This document shows positions 25,432 through 38,053 of a stretch of DNA of 64,000 bases, piece after piece. The DNA is from Blastomyces gilchristii SLH14081 (lineage: Eukaryota > Ascomycota > Eurotiomycetes > Onygenales > Ajellomycetaceae). Numbering within the stretch: the first letter of the stretch is position 1; every line of letters starts with the position of its first letter. The stretch covers positions 878,976 through 942,975 of the forward strand of contig NW_003101680.1 of assembly GCF_000003855.2 (NCBI RefSeq). Direction: 5' to 3'. Below the pieces are notes generated by a model, which did not search any database, was not told where the DNA came from, and worked only from the letters and a program-made list of their open reading frames with translations. The position numbers and the translations under genes were made by a program.

Positions 25432-26837
25432 GCGATGCCTTCCACTGTGGTCACTATGCTATTCTTGTCAATCCCCCTCAAATATATCGCATCCCGTCCA
25501 ACCAGGCCACCACAACGCGTAGAAAATGAATTAGAGACCCGGAAAAAAGTTGGCCATCTGTCTCACAGATGGCAGGAAAATTGCGCAACGAATAGTCTGC
25601 TGGCACGGCAAAAATGGCGGACACAGATGTACCAAGGATACCAGAAGGAGGGTGGAAAAAGAAGCTGCTACAGCGAACAACTTTATCTTAGCATCGGAAT
25701 AAAATTTTTAATAAAAAAGGGATATATAACAAAAGAGAAAGAAACGAAAACCGATACGTCCTTGTTCTTCCTTCCACCCTGTCTCGGAATTGAGCCACCT
25801 ATCCAATCCAAACCAATTCAGATGCATTATGTTACGCTTCACGTTCTCATCTTAATCATGTCTTGACTTCTGTCTAAATACCAAAACGAGTTCCTTTTGA
25901 CCTTCATAGTTTGTTAAAAGATAGAAAACTTTCACAACTGGATGATTCCTCTTTTTTTTGAAAATATTTTTCTGTCCCTTGTTTTAGCCTCTGCAATTTC
26001 TATGTGCATGGTGAGGAGAAGGTGGAAATTTGAACTCTCTTTCTCTTCCACTTTCTCTCTCTATCCCTCATATATATATATATATTAATAAGGATAATGA
26101 TATATAGGCATACCAGCTGGTTTGGGAGTGCATCTCACGTTAAAGTTTCATCGCATAATTTGATCTCATTCAGTATGTTAAAAATAGAACATGGAATGAA
26201 AGTAAATATCTACATATTCAGAAATCGAATTCTTGCGAGTTAGTCTACAGAGAGGCGGGAGGGTAGATATCATATTCAATGGCTGGCATCTAGCTTGGTA
26301 TTTAGAAGGGAGAAAATCGCGGGATTGGTGTGCGTAATGCTCCCGCATATCGAAAAGATCCGCAGATGTCCCGGTGGATGGGGGAAGGTAGGAGGCAGAA
26401 GGGAGTAGAAAGCTTGAAGATTGCAGATTGAAGTATTACCCCGTCCCGACAGTGGCCAGGAATGCCAGAAGAAATACCTCAAAAAAGCCTCGTTGGAGAG
26501 AATCACCGAGGCTGGCAAGTAAAACTTTGGCATTTTTGAACATGGAATCCCCGAAGCAAGGGATTGTGGAGTGGTAGAATGGGCCCAACTTCAATGCATG
26601 AAAGCTTCTTCTCCCCCCGACACAGATTCACCGTAGAGTTAAATATCGTACACAGCATACCCACAGCATAACGACCGAACCCTCACATCCCGGCCCAAAG
26701 AACAAACTAGCCCAACCAAAAACATTTTATATCAAATTCAGCACAGGTAAGGAAATAAAATGTTTATATGAAGAATACAAAATAAAAGGGAGTAATAAAC
26801 CCCCGCCCCCGGGGGCGCGGTTCCCCCTCCTCCTTGC
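25432..26837. other. Convergent gene-free region GCD11 / mitochondrial bL34
   Basis: The 1.4 kb between the ends of two convergent genes is AT-rich with T-runs and a short (TA)n near 26072-26085. A GC-rich C/G palindromic patch (26801-26820) lies just downstream of the bL34 stop codon. Small open frames here show no family resemblance. Confidence 0.4.
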
Positions 26838-27456
26838 CTACCAACTCAAATACTTCCTCCCCCTTGCCCGTCTCCTCGCCAAAATCTTCCGCCCACTCTG
26901 AGTCTTCAATCTTGCCAGGAACCCATGGCGGCGCTTCTGCACGCGGCGGCTGGGGTTAAACGTAACCCGCTTCGCCCCCAGGGCTGCTGAGGCGGAGAAT
27001 GGGCGGGTGGGGAAAGACGGTATTGATAATGATAGGAGCGGCAAACCCGCTGTTGTCGCGCTCGTGGGTTGCGCAAAGGCAGTAGTGGTAGCGGGTGACG
27101 GGAGGAGGCGGTGGAGTATTGATGGTTGTGAGGAAGATGTGGTTGATGTGGCTGCTGTCGGCTGTCGTTTGGAGAAGAGGTGGGAGAAGGCGCGGGATTG
27201 GGAGCGGGACGACTGGGATTGGGGTTTTATGACGAGGGAGGAGGCAGGTCGGCTGTAGTTATTATTAGCTAGATTTTATTTTGCGACATTCTGTTTCAGT
27301 CGGATGAAGGAAGGTGGGTTGATTCAATGGGGCATTTCGAAAGATGGGGAGGGCGGATTCGGAGCAAAGAGAGTAGACATACCGTGGGAGAGATTCGAAG
27401 AGAGATCTCGCGGAGAAAAGGGAGACTGGCGCCCTCGTGCAGTGTAGGCACGCCAT
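26838..27456 (-). CDS. MRPL34: Mitochondrial large-subunit ribosomal protein bL34m
   Basis: This is a nuclear gene for the mitochondrial homologue of bacterial ribosomal protein L34. Two exons (27383-27456, 26838-27252) with a 130-bp intron give 162 residues. The N-terminal 118 residues are a long Ser/Arg/Thr-rich, acid-poor leader of the mitochondrial targeting type ([20 protein letters not shown] onward). The mature part is the short L34 signature at the extreme C-terminus: [20 protein letters not shown], then [19 protein letters not shown]. The intron falls inside the leader, after residue 24. The start ATG at 27456 is the only one that leads into the splice junction in frame. Confidence 0.88.
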
Positions 27457-27873
27457 CTTGCCAGAGTGAATGTTAGATCCGTAGCTGCAATGGTGGTGGC
27501 AGCGGAGTGTTCTGATGTCGAAACATGAGCAGAAACTGGAGAAGTTGAAGTTGAGGTTCAGCGATGTTCGGCCAATGAGCGGGCCGGAAAAATTTTGCCC
27601 GAGATCTTTTACTTTTTGCTCGCAGCTTGGGATGATGAGATCTTTACTTAAATACTTCTTATATTAAAATAAACACACCCTGAAACTATTACTTCGTATA
27701 CATCAATAACCTCCAAAGAATGAAACATGAAATAAAATCCAGCCAATATACCCAAGGAGACAATACCACCTCCCAACCCAAGCCAGCCGCCGCAACAGCA
27801 CCAACCAAACGCCAATCCCGACGGGAGATTTCAAAAGCAACGACTCCATAAAAGAGAAAACATAGAATACGCC
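27457..27873. promoter_or_regulatory. Divergent intergenic region
   Basis: This 417-bp gap separates the divergent starts of the bL34m gene and the A14-like gene. It presumably holds both promoters. No motif was assigned. Confidence 0.4.
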
Positions 27874-28512
27874 ATGGCCTTCCAATCAACCCCTCACCCG
27901 CTCCCCCCAACCACAATCCACCCCTCCCACACAAAAACCCACCGCATCTCCCCCTCCGCCGCCCACGACTTCCTCTCCGCCTACCTCGACCGCGCCGCCA
28001 CAGACCCCAGCCTACAACCCGACTCCACCCTCTCCGGCCACGGCCCCGTTTCGGCAAACACAGGCTCCGCACCCAATCTCATCATCCACAACTTGAAGCG
28101 TGTCCAGGCCGGACTGGCTGGGGAGGTGCTGGGGAGGGATTTGACGTTTGCCAGGTTGGAGGGGCAAGGGGGCGGGGCGGTGTTTGCGTTGCAGTCGAGG
28201 GAGATTGGGGGAGATGGGGAGGATTGGAGTGGGGAGGGAATAGGGAGGGGAAGAGGGAAGAAGATGGTTGATGATGGATGGCAGGATCTGGAGAGTTATG
28301 AGCGGGAACAGGAGGTTGTGGATGCTGGGGATGGGGATGGGGAAGCTGAAGAGGGGGATCAAGCGCAGATGCCTGTGCCGATGGATGTTGGCGGTGGCTC
28401 TGGCGCTGGGCAAGGGATAGGGGCGATTGATAAGGAGGAGAGGAAGAGGAGGAAGAAGGAGAGGCGGAAGGAGGAAAAGAGGGCTAAATTTAAAACTACG
28501 ACTACAGGGTGA
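27874..28512 (+). CDS. Probable RNA polymerase I A14-like subunit (Rpa14/Ker1 type)
   Basis: A single exon encodes 212 residues. The central part has HDFLSAYLDRAATDPSLQPD followed by SAPNLIIHNLKRVQAGLAGE. This resembles the two conserved helices of the fungal Pol I stalk partner A14 (a FLxxFI-type helix, then a LKRIQ-type helix). The C-terminus is acidic, then strongly basic (EERKRRKKERRKEEKRAKFK), as seen in several nucleolar proteins. If correct, it pairs with A43 in RNA polymerase I to transcribe rDNA in the nucleolus, which would fit the ribosome-assembly genes nearby. The assignment rests on a short, poorly conserved motif. A generic nucleolar protein is the alternative. The codons in the C-terminal half are unusually G-rich. 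Confidence 0.5.
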   Translation: MAFQSTPHPLPPTTIHPSHTKTHRISPSAAHDFLSAYLDRAATDPSLQPDSTLSGHGPVSANTGSAPNLIIHNLKRVQAGLAGEVLGRDLTFARLEGQGGGAVFALQSREIGGDGEDWSGEGIGRGRGKKMVDDGWQDLESYEREQEVVDAGDGDGEAEEGDQAQMPVPMDVGGGSGAGQGIGAIDKEERKRRKKERRKEEKRAKFKTTTTG

Positions 28513-28844
28513 GGAAGGTGTTGGGAAGTGTGGTTGGGAACTATTCTTCATGCTTTCTTTCGGCTGATGGGATGGAATACGTGGTCGAGTGGGAGAGAAA
28601 GAAATACTTTGAATCAGTGAAACGCATTATAACCTCTGGTAAGATTTCCCTAAAGTTCCTTAAAACAAACCAGGCCGAGAAAGAAAAAGAGAAAAGAAAA
28701 GAAAAGAAAAGAAAAGAAAAGAAAAGAAACTACCTAAATAACCCTACAATTTTGTTTTCTCCCCCCGCGTCCTTAATATAGTTTCCCAATGTCTAACCAT
28801 CACTTTAGGAGAAAAAGTGTTGCGGGCTCATCTGTCCAGCTCCT
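28513..28844. repeat. Convergent 3' region with (AAAAG)n repeat
   Basis: This 332-bp interval lies between the stop codons of the A14-like gene (+) and STE24 (-). An (AAAAG)n microsatellite of about eight units occupies 28691-28729. No gene is seen. Confidence 0.7.
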
Positions 28845-30541
28845 TCACGGCTCCCGATCCGTAGCCTTGACTGGCTTCTCGCTGTCTTCTGATTTACCCT
28901 CGGTCACCTTTCCTCCACTCCAGCCGAGGGCTGCAAGTCTTTCCGTCAGAATTGGATGCGAATAATGGTAGCTGGCATACATCCAGTCTGCGTCCATGGT
29001 GGAAAGGTTCTGAATCTGGAGCTTGAGGAGGGACTTGGCGAGCTCGGTGGAGTATCCAAGGTTTACGGCAAAGGCATCTAGCAGATTTTTAATTGTTTTA
29101 TCTCATGTAAACTACGGTTTGCGTTCGGGATATTTATGTGTTGGGGTTGTTGGGTTGAGGGTTTGCTTACCGGCTTCGAATTCGAATTTTCTGCTTAGAA
29201 TGTTCATTAGGAGTTTAACCACGGCGTCCATTGGGGCGAGGGCGTCAGAGAATAGAATAAAGCCAATCATAATGGGCATCTCGTTGATAAATCCGAAGTC
29301 ATGGTACAATGATTTGTTGTTCACAAAGGCGGAGAAAAGAGCAAAGATGTAGAACATATGGAACTATAAAAGATAACCTAGTTAGCCAACGACCTCACTT
29401 TATAAGACGTAGTAGCCGCTCCAACATACCTGTGCAATTCCAAAAAGCTTAGTGGTGTGGTTAAGACTCCAGTGGCCCAACTCATGCCCCAGAACCGCAA
29501 CGACTTCCTCAGGCTCACTCTTCTCAATCAGAGTATCATAAATGACAATATGCTTCTTCCATGGAAGCCCATAGAAATAGGCATTGCTGTGAGCGCTCCT
29601 CTTACTACCATCAATGACATGCAGCTCCTTAAGCGGGAACTTGAGCTTTTTGGCCAGGTCCTCAACACCAGCCTTCAGTTTTCCGGGTTCTAGGGGGGTT
29701 AGCTTGTTGAACAACGGCAGAATGGCAATTGGGTAGATAGTGATAGCGAATAGCTGGACAAAGATGCCAAAGAGCCATAGATAATAGAAAAAGCTGGTGC
29801 CAGTTTTCTGGACGATTTTCAAGATAGCGCTGATGATCGGAACTCCAAGAACAATTCCCAAGAATTGCCCCTTGATCATATCCGTAACCCATAGTTTGAG
29901 AGTCTGCTTGTTGAAGCCGAATTTCTCCTCAATGACGAAAGTGCTGTAATACGAGATTGGCAAAGACAGGATCGTGGTGATGATGTTAAAGGTAAAGACG
30001 AAGGCCAAGGTATGAGATATTTCTCCGGTGAAACGTTCGGGCATGTAGCGGGTGAGGAAAAGACCGGTTACAGCCCACAGTTTTGGCAGGGCATCGTAGT
30101 AAATGATTGCGAGGTTCTGGATTTGGCCATAGAGACCCGACACGAAACCGAATTTGGCCTTTGCCCGTCCATATGCCTACAGTCAATGGGGGAAAAGATA
30201 AACGTGTTAGTCAATATATTAACGACCAACACATAGAGAACAAGCAGACGGTGACCCCCAGCATACCTGGCTCTTATCAAAGACAGATTGCGAAACCTCC
30301 TCCTCCAAAACCTTTGGAGGCTTCGTTTTTTGCAGGATCCCATACTGTCGTAACGAGAGGAATCCTTCAAGGATGAACTGGCCGACCGAAAAGCCCACGA
30401 TCACCTTCTTCCAGGGGAAGAATGGGCGATCTAGCAACTGCGCGAGTTGCTATACAACGCATGTTCCTATCAGTATGGATGTCCATTAAGTGTGAGGCGA
30501 GACGGGCAACGAATTTGAAAGCGCACCTGAAGGATATTCAT
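28845..30541 (-). CDS. STE24: CAAX prenyl protease Ste24
   Basis: Ste24 is a polytopic zinc metalloprotease of the ER membrane that trims prenylated CAAX proteins such as a-factor-type pheromones. Five exons (30527-30541, 30267-30449, 29430-30176, 29171-29363, 28845-29077) give 456 residues, the usual length. The first coding exon is 15 nt (MNILQ). The next begins QLAQLLDRPFFPWKKVIVGF. The zinc site is HELGH (about residue 295) in VAVLGHELGHWSLNHTTKLF. The third ligand Glu lies in KFEFEADAF, whose codons are split by the fourth intron. Several transmembrane segments are visible, for example ILSLPISYYSTFVIEEKFGF and LWLFGIFVQLFAITIYPIAI. The C-terminal tail is charged. Introns are 77, 90, 66 and 93 bp. 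Confidence 0.95.
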
Positions 30542-30973
30542 GGCCCAGTAATTCAGTCTACCCGAGATGGAAAAGAAAGCTGCTGCCAGTGGTGTGTTAA
30601 TGGACTGGGCAGATGGCAGCAGGTAGCAGGCAGCAGGATGGATACGAGGTGCGTTGTTCAGGAGTTGGAGACGAGCTTGGTCTTTGTATAAATATAAATC
30701 CAGATTAGATGTTCTGTCTTCTTGGCATTCCGTGCAGAAAAGCGGCAGAAAGTGCCAAGACCGAGTCCAGCCCATGGTTCGTTCCTGCAAGCTCATTTAA
30801 CTATGTCCCAAGGAATATAAACTCCAAAATAATATCAGTCATACGAAAAGTAATTGAATTAGTAACCAAGAATCCGTAGACAGGTATCTATCTATTCCTG
30901 AAAATGGAATAGCCAAAGCCAGCCGCGTTCTATTGTTCCCCCCGGACCTTGTTCTACCAGTAACTAGTCACTA
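30542..30973. other. Intergenic region STE24 to M16 protease
   Basis: This 432-bp interval separates two genes that both lie on the minus strand. It should contain the STE24 promoter and leader and the 3' end of the protease transcript. No further feature is evident. Confidence 0.4.
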
Positions 30974-33900
30974 TCAATTCGCCATGTCGTGATCGTCACT
31001 CCCATCTTCACTCCCCGATCCCTCCTCTTCATCGTCTTCGTCTTCGTCTTCAGGCTCTTCAATTTTAAATTCCTCGAGCTTGAATCCATAGTCATCCTCG
31101 AAGTATTTCAGATCGTGCACCTCTAGCTTGTATCCAACACCTTCGAAACCCTTCCTGAGAGGCTGTAGGGATAGTCAGTCAAAATTCACATGTAAAACTT
31201 AGAAAAGTAAATAAATAAGAAATTGGAACAGGAGTTGATAAATGTATATCTATATCTCACCTCTTCAAGCACTCTCCCACAACAGACTATAATATCTGAC
31301 TTGCTCGGTGTGAAAAGGGGCAATATAAAGTCCCTCAGAATCTCCTTGATCTCCTCAATGCCAATCTCTCTTATCTTCCGCAATAGCTTCTCCTGGTAGT
31401 CACTGGGCAATTCTCGGATGACCTGGCGGACAAAACTCGCCTGTGCGGTACTGGCCTGCGTCGGCTGCTCGTTGGCGTAATCTAGCACAATGCTGCTGAT
31501 GGCGCCCTCGAGGGCCATATGTGGGTCGAACTGTGTGGCTCCAGACAAATGGTCTTCGACAATTTTCTTGCCCTCCTCAAACGCCCTGTGGACATTTGGG
31601 GATCGGTACACTTCTAGGTAGAGAAAACCGCTATCCACGTTGTGTATGAACCGGGCGCCGTAGGCCAGACCCGTCCCGCGGATAGCTACCCACAATGGGC
31701 CTTCCACCGCATTCATATAGGCCATGGTAACTAATAGCGCGGGAAGCTTGGGGTGATTGTAAGAGTCCAAACCCTTGGCGCTAGTGAGTAAAAAGGAGGA
31801 GTCGATGGTTGTCATCGGAACGATATGCGCGATTGTCCCGGGGTTTTTGGCCGCATCCGTAAGACGATCTCGCAGTTTTATGATCGGATTGAGTGGTTGA
31901 GTGACATCCAGTCGACGAACAAATGGTTCCCACGCTGAAGAAGGTTTGTGGAGCTGATCCATATCCGCAATGACGAAGATTCGGAAATTTTCGAATCGGA
32001 AAAGCTGCTTCCTGATCTCTTCCATTCTAGAAACAATGACTTCAGGGGTTTTCTCAAGCAGGCGTTTTGTACGCTTCAGATACAAGGCTTTAGTTAGAGG
32101 GGTCATGGCACGGGAGATTGATTCCTGGGTGTGCGTGACCATCGTGTGCACCGCATCTACCATACTGCTCCCACTGCGCTTGGCATCCGGAACATCAGAG
32201 AGCAGCCGGGTGGTGATAGCCTTTAGCCGTTCCACGTCGAATATGGATTCCCATGAAAGTTCGTTTATGTAGGAGATAATAGCATCATACTTGTCTGGCT
32301 CCGCTTGGAAACTAACTATGAGCATCTCAGGGTTATGATGCCCCATGTCCATACCATAGGAAATTGTGTCCTTTTCTAGTTCAACGACGACCTGTTCAAA
32401 GGGAACTTTTTCTCCATTTCGAAGAACTGGAAGGTGGAAATAAGCTTCCATGTACACAGCCAGAAGTGGGCGCAGTTCTGCTGGCACAGAAGTTGTTGAG
32501 ATATTCAGGAAGACCTGGATGAAGTTGCTAGTGACGTGTTCAAAGTGAATGAACAAGGGCGAGTTCGACATGTCCATGTCGACGATTTTTTGGATTCGGT
32601 TATTAGGACGACCCGCACTTAGAGCAACTCCCGACTTTGCTGTTGTCGTCTTGATGAAAGGGATGGATTCCACCCCAGGAACTTTGAATTTGGCCAGTTC
32701 TCCCTGTGGTATCTCCTTGTCGTTTTCTGCTTTGGCCTCCTCCAACTTTTTCGCTAATTGCTTTAAACCTTCCTTTCCAAGAGCTTTCTGCCGTTCCTCG
32801 ACTCTGGATAGTTCATCGGCTTTCAACTTAGCGGCAAGCTTGGAGGAAGGTACGCCCAGTACTGAAACATGAGGGGCGTCGGATATCCATTGCTTGATAA
32901 AATCGCGCCATTGTTTGTCGTGCCATTTTTCCAACTCATCGTACTCTTGAAGGCTTGCGACATGGCGAAGGGTAGAGCCATCTCTCTTGCCGAACAAGAA
33001 GTCGGTGATGACATAGCTTGCAAAAGGGTAAGACGAATTCTCAGTGGAAAATTTCCAGCCCCGGCGCTGCCTTCGCACGCACTCTTTCATATATTCCATA
33101 TCAATCTCATTTTGCATGGCCTCATTTAACACCTCAAAGAAGCGACGCTCAACATGCCCAAGTTTTTCGGTGGCTACGCTAGTGAGGGTAAAACAGATTT
33201 CTGTTCGAGGCGTCTCCGATGTGGAATAATACACAGCGCTTGTGAGATGTTCTTTCTCCACAAGGGTATTCTCAAGGACTGTAGCAGAGGAGCCCGCAAG
33301 ATAAAGAAGAGCCACATTAAGCGCGCCACCTATGGATGTTAGCCATAGCGTTTAAGAAGGGGTAGATAGCGAGAACACTTACTTAAGAGGATATCACTGC
33401 AATCTGGACCAAGAAATCGAATCTCAATCTCGCCGAAAGATTCATCCGCCTCGGGGAATTCCACCTTTTCCACAATAGACGTGTTTAGCGGAGGTATTGG
33501 CGGTGAGTCTATCCACGGCCTTCTGAAGGGGTCACTAGGGCTTGGAATCACATCGAGGACCGTATCCTCAAAATCATTTAGAATTTGCAGCATGTTATCA
33601 TGGTCTACTTCTCCTGTAAGGATCAGGCAGAGGTTTTTCGGCTGATACATCTTCCTGTGGAAAGAACGGATACGTTCTGCCGTCAGAACCCGGAGTTGTT
33701 CCATCATTCCGCCGGTTTCATAACGGAAACCAATCCCTTCTGGATACAGAAGTCGTCGAGATTTCAGATCTATCAATTCAGATGGATTATTCTGCACGCC
33801 CTGCATTTCTGAATATACCACACCGGCATCATTGCCTGTGCCGTCAACATGATACACTTCAGTATAGCAGCCAGCGTCAGTTAAAGTGGGAGCAACAATA

Positions 33901-34277
33901 TGCTCCAGGTAGACGGGCAGAATCTGTGAAAATCCAGCCCAGCCTGCAGTAAACAACGTGTACGCTGTGTGGTCCGTAGAAGTCCAGGCATTTGTTTGTG
34001 AATAGGCTCTAGTAGCAAGCTTATCAAGAAACCCTTTGTATTGATAGTTTCTAGATCCCATGAAGCAAAGATGCTCTAAAGTGTGAGGTGCACCAGAATC
34101 ATCAAGAATCTCTGTGGCAAGAACAAAATGCCCCCAAACCTTTGGGCCTTTTCGATCAATAACGACCACCCTCATCCCTGTCCTTTCGGACTCATACTGG
34201 GTGAAGTTCTCGGGCGAATAGTCAGGCTTAAACCTTTGGAGGCGTCTAAAATAATTCTTTTTCTCAAAAGAAGGCAT
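30974..34277 (-). CDS. M16 family zinc metalloprotease (insulinase-like, yeast YOL098C / S. pombe Mug138 type)
   Basis: This is an inverted-motif zinc peptidase. Three exons (33383-34277, 31261-33329, 30974-31162) with introns of 53 and 98 bp give 1,050 residues. The catalytic HxxEH motif is HTLEH at residues 65-69 (SGAPHTLEHLCFMGSRNY). The third zinc ligand is Glu157 in GVVYSEMQGVQNNPSEL. The spacing of about 90 residues fits family M16. The protein is the large two-domain type with a second, inactive M16 half beyond residue 550. No targeting sequence is obvious at the N-terminus (MPSFEKKNYFRRLQRFKPDY), so a cytosolic location is likely. The C-terminus is highly acidic (EPEDEDEDDEEEGSGSEDG). 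It shares a 1.05-kb divergent promoter region with the ZW10/Dsl1-type gene. Confidence 0.88.
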
Positions 34278-35329
34278 CTTGACTTCTGATAATAGGTTTC
34301 TGGAGTGAAGGTTGCTGTAATGATTCCGGGCGGGCAGTGGTTTCGAGCACTAGTAGCTGTCAGCGCGATCCTCGAAATGTGTCGACCATCATACGTATCA
34401 ATATCACTAAACTTGATAGCAAAACATAACAAGGTATAGTATAGTAAATAATGACATTTTTTGTTCCGTTTTCAGCAGCAGGGGCATGCCATCAGGGAAC
34501 GCGCAAACCCGCACCCACGTGTATCTCCAGAACAACGTAGGTAGCAGGGCAGATACAGTTTTGCAGAGGGAATTCCTAACATGTAGATAAGGATTCCAGC
34601 AGAGGGGTAGTAGTGCATGCCGGTGGCATAAGGTCAAACATCTTCTGGACGATAGTAAATAGAGGACTTGGAGGGGGGCGCATCCAACGATATAAAAATC
34701 GAATGGAGGGGTAAATTGGGTCCGATATTCCAACGATAAAGACTCAACAACACTTCAATGACACTTTCTTCTATAAACTTACATTAACGATCGTACTCCA
34801 GAGAACCTTTCTAGTAAAGAGAGACACGGTGCCGTTCGTTCAGTTTGTGTAGGAGAGCCTCGGTGGAAATAGAGGGAGGGGGTTTACTGATAGAACCCCG
34901 GTCAGGTGAGAAAGCAGCGTATGAATCTGGTGTGTTGCCGCATACGCTTGAAAAGAGAGGACACCTCAATAATAAATTATTTGTTATTTGTTTGAAGCAA
35001 ACAACTTCGAAACTGTAGCCTTGCAGATTTGATACTTTGCACAACAAGGCTCGCGAGAGGATTTTCTCCCGCTTCAAAGTCAAATCGCGGGCCGAAAGTC
35101 AAAGTGAGGACGGAAGTCTTGGCACCGCGGTGACGCTGAGCTGTCAACAACGATAAATAACCACTTTTCTTATCCTCTCTACTAAATTCCGCCGGAGTTG
35201 CCTATTGACATTTGGTCCGTAGTTGCGCCCTTGGTGATTTGCGCATCGGAGCTTCCAAGGTTCTAAGCCGGATACCAAAACCAGTTCCGCCATCAACCAG
35301 CAAAAACGACAGTTTCCAACAGCTTCACA
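34278..35329. promoter_or_regulatory. Divergent intergenic region, 1.05 kb
   Basis: This region lies between the divergent starts of the M16 protease gene and the ZW10/Dsl1-like gene. It is long for this gene-dense part of the window. Small frames on the minus strand (for example 34407-34733) show no recognisable protein. Regulatory content is presumed, not identified. Confidence 0.4.
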
Positions 35330-38053
35330 ATGGCCCCAAAGATCTCCGATGAGGATGTCTGTCTAGCTATATACAAGTTTCTGACCGACGGATCGTTCCC
35401 CGAGGCAGAAAGTATCGTTTCCGCGGAGTTTCCCTCTACCGCCGCTGCCAAAGAGCTCCGACATATAGCCAAATCTAGAGAGGAGGTTGAGGTAGAACCC
35501 ACCATATGAACTCCCTAGAGTACAATTGGTTACCTGAGTCTTAATTCTAACTTCTCTCGTCTAGAATGAAATCTCTCTGCTTAGTCGAGACACCGCATCA
35601 GATGTGGATGGATGGATATCCCAGGCAAAGCAGCTCCATGAGGATATTGAGCGGTCAAGATCAACGGCGCGGGAAATCATTCGACAGCATGAAATTGGAC
35701 AGCAGCTTCAAGGCCAGGTTACGGATGCTTCCAAGAAGGTTGAACTGTTGGAGAATGAGATCGCTTTCAACGAGGCTGTAACGAGGAAGCTGGAGGACAT
35801 TCGAACCATCGACTATCGCATATCCTCTGCCCTGATGGCTATTGATCAGGACGGTCTGGAAACTGCTACTGGGCTTTTCGAAGAGATTGAGATGCTAATG
35901 AAAACCACCGATTTACCTCCGACCACTCCTGTCCTCCGTGTATTATCTGGAAATGTGGCAGGCTTGCGGACTGCCATAGCGACAACTGCGCTGCAAAAGT
36001 GGAATTCGTTGGTCAAGCTTGACTCTAAATTAGGCCTAATGACTGTTGTCACTGACGACTCTGGTGCGTCTATTATACCCCATTTGCTACTCTATTAACT
36101 AATTCTAGCTAACTTGGCTAAAAGAACCCTCTTCCAACCTAGGCAATGTCCTCAATGCCCTGACAAAGTTGGACATGCTGGACTCCATTGTAGATTCCTT
36201 ATATAGGGATGTTTATTCTTATATCCTAGATCCAGTCCTCTTACCACCTGGGACGGAAGAAGCCTTCACTATCTCGTGTGATGGAAATTCGATTCAATTG
36301 CTCCCTCAACCTTCAATCACTCAGCCAACTGACATTTTCGATACCCTTACTCGTTTCTTAAGATATCTTGAGGAATGTCTACCAGCTACAATCAAAAATC
36401 CCCTGAATTCAAAGTTAGCTCCGCCGATGATTTCTTCTCTCATTTCGAAGAAGTTGCTACCTTCCATACCCGCAGATGTTGATGGAATGAGGGAATTTCA
36501 GGTGATATTGGAGCATATCCATAAATTCCAACAAGCCTTAGATGGCCTTGGTTGCCCCGGATCGACTGAATTAACATCGTTTACACAACAAATACCCCGC
36601 ATATGGCTCAATCAGCGACGAATCAAATCCTTGGATGAAGTCAGAGTTGCTTTATCCACTAGCTCGGGGGAGACACGTAAGGTAGAAAGGGTGGAAACAG
36701 AACAAGTGTCTCAGAAGGATAAGGTCTTTTCTGAAAATTCTGATGATTGGAATGCTGGATGGGCCAGTGATAACGAACAAAGCAATGACGCCGGTACTCA
36801 AAAACAGCCCGTCAACCAGGAGGATGATGATTTTAGCGCCTGGGGACTTGACGAGCCTGATACGCTAGAGCCAGAACAGCAGAATAAGCCGGCTGGCGGT
36901 GAAGGAGATGAGGATGAAGACGCTTGGGGCTGGGGCGATGAAGATGAGGGCGCAGACCCTCCCCCAGAGCCATCTAGTCATGCGGCTCAACCTACAGCTC
37001 ATGTAAATGGCGGTCATGGAGACGGAAAGGATTCCCCCCGTCGGGAAGTCACTTTAAGGGAATTTTATACCATTTCGAATATACCCGATGCGATCATGGG
37101 GATAATTCAAAGTCAAGTCTCAGATTCTGAAAAGCTCGCATCAGCAGAGTAAGTTGATCCAATTCCAATTCTAGAATTGGCCATGTTTCTAAATTATCCT
37201 GTCCAAAAGGTATTCGAATCTTCCAATCGCTTCGTCCGGTCCTGCTCTGCTCTCACTCCCGACTCTAGTCACTGCAATGTTCAAGGCCCTAGCACCGATG
37301 TTCTACTCTCAAAAATTCACCGGTGGCCAAATGTTCTTGTACAATGATAGCATGTATTTCGCGGAGCGACTACGGGAGCTGACGGAGGCACATAATCTTC
37401 CCCGATTAAAGTCCGATACTGAAACCCTCGAGAAGTTCGGTAGGATTGCCTACAGCAAAGAAATGCAGGCGCAACGCACAATATTGTCTGATCTGCTAGA
37501 TGGAAGCCAGGGATTTGGCAGTTGTTCCGTACAACCCTACCTAGGAGAGTGTGAGAATGCAGTCAGCGCAACAGTCGATCGGATGCGACATCTTCATAAA
37601 GAATGGCAGTCCATCTTGTCGCCATCTGCACTTCTCCAATCCATAGGCTCTTTGCTCTCAACTGTCATAAACAAGATGATTCTCGATATCGAGGACTTGA
37701 GCGATATTTCAGACCCTGAATCACAACGGCTTGCAGAATTCTGTAACAAGATTTCTAAACTTGAGGATTTGTTCCTTCCGGAATCTAAATCCGGTCAAAA
37801 TACGGTTGGTGAACAATCAGAAGCTGTACCGATGACGGCGGTATATGTCCCGAACTGGCTAAAGTTCCAATATCTGACTAACATTCTTGAGAGCTCATTG
37901 GCGGACATCAAATATCTGTGGACGGAGGGTGAATTGCAACTCGAGTTTTCTCCGGGGGAGGTAATAGACCTGATCAGGGCGCTCTTTGCGGATTCGGACC
38001 ATCGGAGGAGAGCGATTGCTGATATTCGCAGGTCTTCGCGAACATCGGCATAA
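35330..38053 (+). CDS. ZW10/Dsl1-family vesicle-tethering protein
   Basis: Members of this family tether Golgi-derived COPI vesicles to the ER (Dsl1 complex). In animals, ZW10 also acts at kinetochores. Four exons (35330-35491, 35565-36063, 36143-37148, 37210-38053) give 836 residues with introns of 73, 79 and 61 bp. The N-terminal half is helical and coiled-coil-like (SQAKQLHEDIERSRSTAREI, KKVELLENEIAFNEAVTRKL). Residues 422-490 form an acidic, Trp-rich linker with DDWNAGWASDNE, DDFSAWGLDEPD and DAWGWGDEDEG. These resemble the coatomer-binding lasso of yeast Dsl1. The C-terminal part contains ALAPMFYSQKFTGGQMFLYN and YFAERLRELTEAH, then a helical bundle. Fungal databases often label this protein as centromere/kinetochore Zw10. 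The sequence favours the trafficking role. Confidence 0.82.
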
